Source of the DNA: Methanofastidiosum methylothiophilum
GTDB lineage: Archaea; Methanobacteriota_B; Thermococci; Methanofastidiosales; Methanofastidiosaceae
Reading direction: 5' to 3'
Length of the DNA stretch: 11,714 nt
NCBI GenBank assembly: GCA_001587635.1
Contig: LNJE01000027.1
Location: forward strand, 1-11,714
The position numbers were made by a program, and so were the translations under genes. Positions 6,277 to 11,714 of this stretch are shown here, piece after piece. Under the pieces are notes generated by a model. That model was given only the letters and a program-made list of their open reading frames with translations. It ran no database searches and had not been told where the DNA came from. Positions within the stretch are counted from its first letter, which is position 1. Every line of letters starts with the position of its first letter.

Positions 6277-6801
6277 CTAAATATTTTGTAAAAGTTTTTG
6301 GATCCTACTATAACACGATTCAAGTTTCTTCCAAGCATTATCCATGTCAGTTTTTTCTATATTGGGATTTTGTATATTGTCAAAATAAAACCTAGTAAGA
6401 TCCCTATACATNTGGCTCATTTTAAAATATTCATGGGATTTAGCATCTACAAGNGNATTNGATAAATTATCAATTTCTATTATGAAATCCGCCCANGAGT
6501 TAATTTTTTTACGCTCTTGGACTTTTGGTAGTTCATATGTGGCTTCTGGAATGGGTTTTGGTGGAGCTTCGCTATAAACTTGGGNTCTAACGTCTTCTTT
6601 TGCCATATCTGATTCGATAGTTTTTGGCTTACTGTCAAAAATAGAAATTCTTTCCGGAATTCTAACATTAGGANTCCCNGATTTAGTTTTTTGCGTATTA
6701 GAAAAAAACCTAACAAGAAAAATTAACATTATTAGCAATACAATCAGACCAGAAAATATTATCATCCAATATTGGGAAAGGAGTGTTTCTATAGANGGCA
6801 T
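6277..6801 (-). CDS. Single-span membrane protein of unknown function, partner gene of the Lon-like protease
   Basis: I do not recognise a named family. The 174-residue protein has one strong membrane segment at residues 12-33 (YWMIIFSGLIVLLIMLIFLV) followed by Arg-Phe-Phe and a polar, proline-containing linker (about 36-100). A helical C-terminal domain of about 70 residues then holds aromatic and charged positions (MYRDLTRFYFDNI). With basic residues after the span, the C-terminal part is probably cytoplasmic. It is the first gene of a two-gene operon: its stop codon overlaps the ribosome-binding site of the protease, leaving 8 bases between the genes. A role with the protease, for example as adaptor or anchor, is inferred from position alone. 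The ATG appears leaderless. Several codons contain N. Confidence 0.75.
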   Translation of the reverse strand: MXSIETLLSQYWMIIFSGLIVLLIMLIFLVRFFSNTQKTKXGXPNVRIPERISIFDSKPKTIESDMAKEDVRXQVYSEAPPKPIPEATYELPKVQERKKINXWADFIIEIDNLXNXLVDAKSHEYFKMSXMYRDLTRFYFDNIQNPNIEKTDMDNAWKKLESCYSRIQKLLQNI

Positions 6802-6822
6802 TAATTAAAGAAACATAAAATT

Positions 6823-6837
6823 ACTTATAACTTTTTC
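6823..6837 (-). promoter_or_regulatory. BRE and TATA box of the membrane protein-protease operon
   Basis: On the minus strand GAAAAAG (a purine-rich BRE-like stretch) runs directly into TTATAAGT, centred 26 nt above the ATG at 6801. There is no Shine-Dalgarno site, so a leaderless transcript is expected. Confidence 0.6.
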
Positions 6838-7107
6838 CATTAATTTCAATATAGCTCTTTGTTNTGAGATATGATTACATCTTTCTCAATTACCATACAA
6901 AGAAGAAAANAATTGGAACATAGAAAAGNGAATAAACTTCAATATAAATGTATTTTTTGATAGCTTGGTGTTTGAAAGCGCTATTTGGGATTAAAAGAGC
7001 TCTCATTACTTAATTTATTTTTATAGANATGATTACCGAAATCTTTAAATAGTTTTTTACATTATTATTTTTTAATATAAATCAAACTTATGTAAAAAGA
7101 TGGTAAT

Positions 7108-7115
7108 CTTTAATA
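7108..7115 (+). promoter_or_regulatory. TATA box of the AAA+ ATPase gene
   Basis: CTTTAATA is centred about 26 nt upstream of the ATG at 7138. No Shine-Dalgarno sequence precedes the ATG, which again fits a leaderless mRNA. Confidence 0.5.
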
Positions 7116-7137
7116 AATAACTAATAACGGGATACNT

Positions 7138-8451
7138 ATGTTTCGAATAGATGTTTCTTCCTCATATGAAAGATTTGGGCTAGAAAGAAATCCATTCACA
7201 GATCTATCATCTGAGGCTATAAGGGATATCGAAAAAATTCANGTTTCTCAGGAAATTGATTCTCGTATTGCAGATATTCTTTCAGATGTTATTGGAGAAA
7301 ATTCGGGGATAGCTCTTTCACTTGTCGGATCATTAGGCTCTGGNAAAACACAGAGACTNAAAGGANTACACAAACTTATCCANGAATCTGGAGGAATGTC
7401 AATCTATCAAAAGATAGATTCAAATGACATCATAAAAACAACTCTTGAAATTTTTTCATATTTTTCTGAATTTGAAGATGAAGAAGATACNGGAACTTCA
7501 GAAGAANCNGAACTTGAAGGGGAAACATACNCACCCNCTTATCANGAAGAGAATCTATCATTTTTCCAAAAAATTAAAAGACTCTTTTCAGGGGAGAGGA
7601 AATTTGTTCCTATTTCAGATGAATCTGATGATTCNGAGTTAACTAGNGCAAACTACAATTCCCAAGATATTGGAAATCAGCTTATCGATTATTTAGGAGA
7701 ATATAAGAGGTCTGCACTCATTCTTGANGAAATGGAAAATTTATTGACNGCCTCTAACACAGATCTAATTCTTTTCTTTGAATTTTTAAGAGAATTTATT
7801 AGTAATATGCCAGACTCGTGTGTCTTTATAATGGCATGCACCAATAACGCATATGACAAGATAAAAGAGATAAGTCCTGCTTTTGTAGCAAGGCTCCACA
7901 ATGAACTATACTCTGAACCTCTTTCTGATGAGAGGGCGATAAAACTAGTTCAAAAGAGAATTGAATACCATAGAAGAAAGTCCATAGTAAGCCCTCTTTA
8001 CCCGTTTGAGGAAAGTGCAATAGTTCTAGCAAACAGTATGTCAAAAGGGAATCCAAGAGAATTGTTAAAGTTATTACACACAACATTGTTTACAGCCACT
8101 AGGGACAATTTTGTCGAGTTTATAGATGACAGATACCTTGCGAAAGTCTTGACCGGCCCATCATCAGTTGAGGAATATATAAGGAGAGTTCCTTCGGATT
8201 TGAGGGAGGATGTAAGGATAATAATTGAAAAGTACGGTGGGGGGCCAGTTACATACATCCAACTTGCAAAAGACACACAAGAGTCGGTGACAAAACAATA
8301 TACAAAACTTGAAGAGCTTGTTGCAATGGGTATTTTGACAAGTTCAAAGGGAAAATATCAGATAAATAGCTCCGTGATACAGATGGTGAGAGCATCTATC
8401 AGGAAAGAATTTGACAAAACTAAAGATGTTAAAAAAGAAACAAAAAAATAA
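7138..8451 (+). CDS. AAA+ ATPase with C-terminal winged helix (Orc/Cdc6- or ExeA-like), function unknown
   Basis: The 437-residue protein starts with FGLERNPFTD (13-22), a lead-in seen in ExeA-type and Cdc6-like ATPases. Walker A is GSLGSGKT at 64-71 (the N in GGN still gives Gly). Walker B is ALILxEMEN at 193-201, whose GAN codon encodes Asp or Glu before Glu198. Sensor 1 lies in FIMACTN (230-236), a possible arginine finger in FVARLH (249-254), and sensor 2 in GNPRELLK (304-311). Residues about 355-420 (YIQLAKDTQESVTKQYTKLEELVAMGIL) look like a winged helix, suggesting DNA binding. An acidic, low-complexity insert occupies about 111-170 between Walker A and B. It lacks clear replication-initiator motifs, so calling it Orc1/Cdc6 would go too far. 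It is monocistronic and its stop codon abuts that of apgM. Confidence 0.8.
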   Translation: MFRIDVSSSYERFGLERNPFTDLSSEAIRDIEKIXVSQEIDSRIADILSDVIGENSGIALSLVGSLGSXKTQRXKGXHKLIXESGGMSIYQKIDSNDIIKTTLEIFSYFSEFEDEEDXGTSEEXELEGETYXPXYXEENLSFFQKIKRLFSGERKFVPISDESDDXELTXANYNSQDIGNQLIDYLGEYKRSALILXEMENLLXASNTDLILFFEFLREFISNMPDSCVFIMACTNNAYDKIKEISPAFVARLHNELYSEPLSDERAIKLVQKRIEYHRRKSIVSPLYPFEESAIVLANSMSKGNPRELLKLLHTTLFTATRDNFVEFIDDRYLAKVLTGPSSVEEYIRRVPSDLREDVRIIIEKYGGGPVTYIQLAKDTQESVTKQYTKLEELVAMGILTSSKGKYQINSSVIQMVRASIRKEFDKTKDVKKETKK

Positions 8452-9578
8452 TTATTGTTTCTTTAAAAGTTCTATGAGGTCACTTCCGTTTACTAAACCA
8501 AATCTACCTTTCTTTGCTTCTTTTTCACTGTAACATAAAGTGCTATCTTTCTTGATTTTTTTTGAATAAACTGCAAATGGTACTGGGTCTGATACGTGTG
8601 TTTTTAATTTTACGGGTGTTGGATGGTCAGCCACTATGCTTATGCTGTAATCAAAGCCCTTTTTTTCAACTTTGTTTAGTATCCTTCCAACAACTCTTTT
8701 GTCCAAATCCTCAATTGCTTTGATCTTCATTTCAAGATTTCCAGAGTGGCCCGCTTCATCAGGAGCTTCAACGTGAATGTAGATAAAGTCAATTTCCTCT
8801 AAAGCTTTTATCGCATAGTCTGCCTTTCCTTCGTAGTTTGTATCAATAAATCCTGTTGCTCCTGGAACGTTTATGACTTTCANNNNNNNNNNNNNNNNNN
8901 NNNNNNNNNNNNNNNNNNNNNNNNNNNNNNNNNNNNNNNNNNNNNNNNTATCATATTACCGGGATTTTTACCCTCAGAGATTCTTTTTTTGTTNACAGGG
9001 TGNNCCATCAATATCTTCTTTGAGTCAAGCATCATTTTGTTTAGCATATCTGNATTTTTACCTTTGATTAAGTTGTCAGATACCTTTTGACCGACTACAT
9101 CGTGAGGAGGTGTGCAGGAAAAACTGTTCTCTCCATTGTAAACAAAAAGGTGCCTNTAACTTACNCCAGGATAAAATTTGCCTATGTCAAATGATTCGGA
9201 AACTTTTTTTATAAGCTCTGTTGATTCGGCTGTTGTAATGTGGCCTGAGGAGTAGTCTTTTATTATGCCATTTTCTTCAGTTATGATGTTGCATCTAAAA
9301 GCTATATCGCCTTCAACAAGCTCAACCCCAATGCTATATGCTTCAAGAGGTCCCCTGCCAGTGTAGTACTGTTTGGGATCATAGCCTAAAATCGAAAGAT
9401 TTGCAACGTCAGACCCTGCTTCAAAGCCATTGGGAACGGTCTTTAACTCCCCCATGGCCCCTTCTTTTGCAATCATGTCTAGATTCGGAATATCAGAAAG
9501 CTCAAGAACTGTTTTGTTCCCTTTATCTTCTAAAGGGTAGTCAGCCATTCCGTCCCCGCATACCACTATGTATTTCAT
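8452..9578 (-). CDS. apgM: Archaeal 2,3-bisphosphoglycerate-independent phosphoglycerate mutase (interrupted by assembly gap)
   Basis: The enzyme interconverts 3- and 2-phosphoglycerate in glycolysis and gluconeogenesis and belongs to the alkaline-phosphatase superfamily. The N-terminal part (from 9578) shows CGDGMADYP with metal-binding Asp9, and GSDVANLSILGYDP with the probable phosphoserine Ser56. It ends at NPGNMI beside the gap. Across the gap the chain resumes KVINVPGATGFIDTNYEGK, then HVEAPDEAGHSGN with metal-binding Asp and His, and ends at 8452. Visible residues total about 350 against about 400 in the family. The two parts lie in different frames only because the N-run length is arbitrary, so this is not a pseudogene. 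The ATG is probably leaderless. The stop codon touches that of the convergent AAA+ gene. Confidence 0.93.
8883..8948. other. Assembly gap (66 Ns) inside apgM
   Basis: The run joins two halves of apgM that are out of frame with each other: 65 unknown bases lie between complete codons, not a multiple of three. From the family sequence I expect roughly 35-40 missing residues here, so the true distance is probably over 100 bases. Confidence 0.9.
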
Positions 9579-9600
9579 GTCACAGATTGAATATATATTG

Positions 9601-9608
9601 TTTAAAAG
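9601..9608 (-). promoter_or_regulatory. TATA box of apgM
   Basis: Minus-strand CTTTTAAA is centred about 26 nt above the apgM ATG, in the 33-base space after the flavoprotein gene. A second TATA-like run (9590-9599) lies too close to the start. apgM may thus be transcribed on its own even though the upstream gene reads in the same direction. Confidence 0.45.
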
Positions 9609-9611
9609 GTT

Positions 9612-10694
9612 TTAGAGAGTTCGAAGATAAGCTTTGAAAAAAATCGGTAATAAAGAAAATATCTTAGGGTCTTTAGTCAATGATATGATAGTTTTATAGT
9701 GTTCATCAAAACTCCCTGATTTATTGAGAATATGTTTTTTTGATTTGATGAAATCAAAAACTGCCCTAAGTTCATCATCACTTAGTTTTTCATAAATTTT
9801 TCTTAGTAGTAATCCTCTTGATATCTCCTTATCGATTAATTGTTTACACAGNNGGGGGTAGCTACTGTATCTGCCTGAAATAATCGAGTTGGCAAGAGCT
9901 TCAGCAGCCAGTGCACCGTAATATACGCCACCNCCAGACAGAGGCTTAACTTGACATGCTGCATCCCCCAATAGAAATACCCTATCCCTATAATTAATCC
10001 CCTTCCCGATAGGTATAACTCCTGATTGAATCTCAATTGGGGCGTTTTTGATTCCCCTTTCTTCTAAGAANCTGTAAAGTGACTCCTTAGGGCTATCCGA
10101 TATAGTCCCGATTCTAAATATTCCATCCCCTTCTGGGACAATCCATGTGAAAAAAGGCCTTTGTATGTGGACTTCAACTAAGTTATTGGAATCAAGATCN
10201 GCTTTTATCCTGACTTGATACCCNTTGTAATGCTTCATNTTATAATCAAATTCTTGGGATCTGACCCTTGAAGAAGGCCCGTCAGAGCCAATTAGCAAAT
10301 CTGTGTTAAATTTTCGCTTATTTGTTTTTANGGATATNNTTCCATTTTTTCTTTCAAANGATTGGAATCTCTCTTCAAGAGAGATTTCAAGCCCGTTTGA
10401 GAGGGATTGATCGAACATAGCCCTATCAACAACAAATGATACGCCTTTTCTTTTTAGTTCAAATGAATTGGTGCCAAGAAATATTTTTGCACCGTCAATT
10501 CTATTTTTGATTGATTCTTCAAAGTCAAATTGTTTGAAATGATCAAAAAAATCTTTTCCTATTANNCCTGAACATGAAACAGGTTTGCCAATAGTCTTGT
10601 GCTCCTCAATTATATTAATTTTGTATCCTGCTCTATCTAGTAACTTAGAAGCTATAAGTCCTGCAGGCCCTGCGCCTATTACAGCTATATCCAC
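9612..10694 (-). CDS. Geranylgeranyl reductase family FAD-dependent oxidoreductase
   Basis: The 360-residue protein has an N-terminal dinucleotide fold with GAGPAG at residues 7-12 and an acidic strand end (IIEEH, 28-32) for the FAD ribose. PVSCSG at 38-43 matches the cysteine-containing loop of archaeal geranylgeranyl reductases. LIGSDGPSSRVR near 134-145 and GDAACQVKPLSGGGVYYG further on are the second and third flavin-binding blocks of the family. In archaea these enzymes saturate isoprenoid chains, mainly of digeranylgeranylglycerophospholipids. That role is likely but not proven, since paralogues act on other prenyl substrates. No membrane span is evident. The start is GTG, placed 25 nt below a TATA box and without a Shine-Dalgarno site. 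Ns affect a few codons without closing the frame. Confidence 0.88.
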   Translation of the reverse strand: MDIAVIGAGPAGLIASKLLDRAGYKINIIEEHKTIGKPVSCSXXIGKDFFDHFKQFDFEESIKNRIDGAKIFLGTNSFELKRKGVSFVVDRAMFDQSLSNGLEISLEERFQXFERKNGXISXKTNKRKFNTDLLIGSDGPSSRVRSQEFDYXMKHYXGYQVRIKXDLDSNNLVEVHIQRPFFTWIVPEGDGIFRIGTISDSPKESLYXFLEERGIKNAPIEIQSGVIPIGKGINYRDRVFLLGDAACQVKPLSXGGVYYGALAAEALANSIISGRYSSYPXLCKQLIDKEISRGLLLRKIYEKLSDDELRAVFDFIKSKKHILNKSGSFDEHYKTIISLTKDPKIFSLLPIFFKAYLRTL

Positions 10695-10714
10695 ACAATT
10701 GATTTAATTTACTT

Positions 10715-10723
10715 CTTTATAAA
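10715..10723 (-). promoter_or_regulatory. TATA box of the geranylgeranyl reductase-like gene
   Basis: Minus-strand TTTATAAAG is centred 25 nt from the GTG at 10694. It supports the GTG as the true first codon of a leaderless message. Confidence 0.6.
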
Positions 10724-10758
10724 TAATAACTAATTTATGTAAAAAGGAAGGTAATTAG

Positions 10759-11121
10759 TTAAACTTTCACCCATTTTTCTTTGGTCATCTTANAAACGTC
10801 AGGATTTTTTACTTTAGCAGAAAAGTAGTAACTTGTCGGACAAACACTNCATGCTTCACAAACTGCATTTCCAGACTCGACTCTCTTAACTTCAGTTACC
10901 TCTATTTTGTGGACATTGCTGTAGTAAGCAATTATAAGTTCACTCTCAGTAGGTTCTTTAAAAAATTGTATATTGCCTTCAGCATACCAAATTGCCCAAG
11001 GGGTTTCTTCGCATTGCATAGGCTGAAACTTCATTGTTACTAGGGTGTTGTTTGCGCATCCTAAAAAGAGTAGCGACAGAGCTATAAATGATGGAATTAA
11101 GAATTTTTTNATATATGTCAT
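10759..11121 (-). CDS. Small lipoprotein with clustered cysteines, function unknown
   Basis: The protein (about 120 residues) opens with a basic, hydrophobic leader, KKFLIPSFIALSLLFLGC, whose LGC is a lipobox, so the Cys should be lipidated and the mature chain held outside the cell membrane. The mature part has a mixed strand pattern and no recognised domain. It contains CEAxSVC, where x is a TGN codon: TGY would make C-x2-C-x2-C, while TGG would give Trp. I prefer the ATG at 11121, because a TATA box (11145-11154) lies about 28 nt upstream and the leader then starts with basic residues. An ATG at 11136 would add MLDTL, including an acidic residue unusual in a signal peptide. Confidence 0.7.
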   Translation of the reverse strand: MTYXKKFLIPSFIALSLLFLGCANNTLVTMKFQPMQCEETPWAIWYAEGNIQFFKEPTESELIIAYYSNVHKIEVTEVKRVESGNAVCEAXSVCPTSYYFSAKVKNPDVXKMTKEKWVKV

Positions 11122-11144
11122 CAGAGTATCAAGCATTTATTGGA

Positions 11145-11154
11145 TATTTAAATT
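11145..11154 (-). promoter_or_regulatory. TATA box of the lipoprotein gene
   Basis: Minus-strand AATTTAAATA is centred about 28 nt above the ATG at 11121 but only about 13 nt above the ATG at 11136. This spacing favours the downstream start. Confidence 0.4.
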
Positions 11155-11195
11155 ATCCGGATTTGAAAAATAGGATATAAGAATCAACTATTCTT

Positions 11196-11309
11196 TTGAA
11201 TATCGCTGTACCCAGAAAGACAGTTATTAATGAAAATGTGATCAAGTCATTAGAAACTATTAGCCGATTTGATATTGAGGAGTTATTTTTTGTTCACTTA
11301 AATTTATAA
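11196..11309 (+). CDS. Tentative small ORF or gene remnant (37 aa)
   Basis: A TTG at 11196 opens a frame encoding MNIAVPRKTVINENVIKSLE and ending in FDIEELFFVHLNL, with an ordinary amino-acid mix that looks more protein-like than random AT-rich sequence. I do not recognise it. There is no Shine-Dalgarno site. A TATA-like GGATATAAG lies at 11173-11181, about 20 nt upstream, slightly too close for a leaderless start. The frame is open upstream only to 11181. It could be a real small gene, a decayed fragment, or chance. Confidence 0.25.
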   Translation: MNIAVPRKTVINENVIKSLETISRFDIEELFFVHLNL

Positions 11310-11337
11310 ATCAAGTCTCATAATGTAGGGAGGTGAT
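11297..11337 (+). promoter_or_regulatory. TATA box and full-length Shine-Dalgarno site of the secreted beta-helix gene
   Basis: CTTAAATTTA (11297-11306) would start transcription near 11327. GGAGGTGAT at 11329-11337 is a perfect nine-base complement to the usual archaeal 16S rRNA 3' end and lies 3 nt before the ATG at 11341. It is the strongest ribosome-binding site in the window and suggests high translation. Confidence 0.65.
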
Positions 11338-11340
11338 GAA

Positions 11341-11714
11341 ATGAAAAGACTAATCATAACTCTATTATTAATTGCATTACTGGCTCCAAGCGTCAATGCA
11401 GCAAAGAGTGTAGACGATCAAAAGATTATTACCATTGATGATGACATCCATGATGACTTTTTTGTTTCTGGGGACCAGATCACGATAAACGGTGATATCA
11501 ATGGAGATTTATTTGCTGCAGGAGGGGAAATTGTAGTAAACGGTAATGTCATGGGTGATGCATATATCGTTGGGGGAAATGTTACAGTAAATGGCAAGAT
11601 TACGGGCGGACTCATACTAGGTGCAGGTAAGGCGGCTGTTTCTGGAAAGACTGGGAAGATACTTGCAGGTTGCGGGGATCTTGCAGTTAAAGGAAATACT
11701 GAAAAAATAATTGC
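11341..11714 (+). CDS. Secreted bactofilin-like beta-helix protein, N-terminal part (runs off the window)
   Basis: The 124 visible residues begin with a clear signal peptide, MKRLIITLLLIALLAPSVNA, cleaved probably after Ala20. From about residue 29 the chain is a chain of short repeats: ITINGDINGDLFAAGGE, IVVNGNVMGDAYIVGGN, VTVNGKITGGLILGAGK, and then AAVSGKTGKILAGCGD. Each is about 17-18 residues, with the NG and GG turns of a right-handed beta-helix like that of bactofilin or polymer-forming proteins. Unlike cytoplasmic bactofilins this one is exported, so a cell-surface or envelope role is inferred. The C-terminus, which may hold membrane spans, lies beyond the window edge. A GGAGGTGAT site fixes the start. 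Confidence 0.72.
   Translation, partial: MKRLIITLLLIALLAPSVNAAKSVDDQKIITIDDDIHDDFFVSGDQITINGDINGDLFAAGGEIVVNGNVMGDAYIVGGNVTVNGKITGGLILGAGKAAVSGKTGKILAGCGDLAVKGNTEKII

Larger units (their letters stand above)
6802..7137. other. 336-base divergent intergenic region
   Basis: This AT-rich stretch carries the promoters of the minus-strand protease operon (left end) and the plus-strand AAA+ gene (right end). Between them I see no RNA gene. One 29-codon frame (6871-6960, plus) begins MITSFSITIQRRK but has no convincing ribosome site and contains two N codons, one of which could be a stop, so I do not call it. GATTACC (7031-7037) and GGTAATC (7102-7108) form a 7-bp inverted pair about 64 bases apart and flank TATA-like words, and could be regulatory. 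Confidence 0.5.

Noticed and set aside
6992..7010. Short palindromes AGAGCTCT and AGCGCT in the intergenic region
   Set aside because: Six- to eight-base palindromes are expected by chance in 336 bases and they are not placed relative to a promoter.
6802..7137. Possible replication origin next to an Orc/Cdc6-like ATPase
   Set aside because: The region is AT-rich, but I see no repeated origin-recognition boxes, only one 7-bp inverted pair, and the ATPase is not securely an initiator.
1..11714. CRISPR array, tRNA or rRNA genes, defence or antiviral cassette
   Set aside because: No regularly spaced direct repeats, cloverleaf sequences or recognisable effector genes were seen on either strand.

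Overview
The window looks archaeal. The evidence is an AT-rich sequence, TATA-type boxes about 26 nt upstream of several start codons that have no Shine-Dalgarno site, strong GGAGG sites on other genes, an archaeal-type 2,3-bisphosphoglycerate-independent phosphoglycerate mutase, a geranylgeranyl-reductase-family flavoprotein of the archaeal lipid type, and an archaeal secreted Lon-like (S16) serine protease. It is probably a euryarchaeal lineage, but the phylum cannot be fixed from these genes. Scattered single Ns and one 66-base N run show a draft or metagenome consensus.

Layout. Bases 34-532 are a short defective insertion element: 17-bp terminal inverted repeats around an IS5-like transposase that lacks its central catalytic part. 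A flavodoxin (555-1019, minus) follows. Bases 1130-1330 hold a tiny acidic ORF with a hairpin over its probable promoter and a terminator-like structure behind it. Bases 1433-3210 are a tight plus-strand operon of methylmalonyl-CoA handling: a B12-binding mutase subunit, the MeaB GTPase chaperone and methylmalonyl-CoA epimerase. The mutase catalytic subunit is not in the window.

Bases 3276-4391 encode a coiled-coil protein with a bactofilin-like beta-helix. It converges on a minus-strand two-gene operon: a single-span membrane protein of unknown function (6277-6801) and a membrane-anchored secreted Lon-like protease (4400-6268). After a 336-base intergenic stretch, a plus-strand AAA+ ATPase with a C-terminal winged helix (7138-8451) abuts the stop codon of apgM (8452-9578, minus, interrupted by an assembly gap). 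Upstream of apgM, on the same strand, are a geranylgeranyl-reductase-like flavoprotein and a small lipoprotein. The right edge holds the start of a secreted beta-helix protein with bactofilin-like repeats.

The methylmalonyl-CoA genes form one functional unit, linking succinyl-CoA with propionyl-CoA metabolism. The lipid reductase and phosphoglycerate mutase are housekeeping genes. The most distinctive content is the envelope or scaffold material: two unrelated-looking beta-helix proteins, one cytoplasmic with a coiled coil and one exported, a membrane-tethered Lon-like protease with an uncharacterised membrane partner, and a lipoprotein with clustered cysteines.
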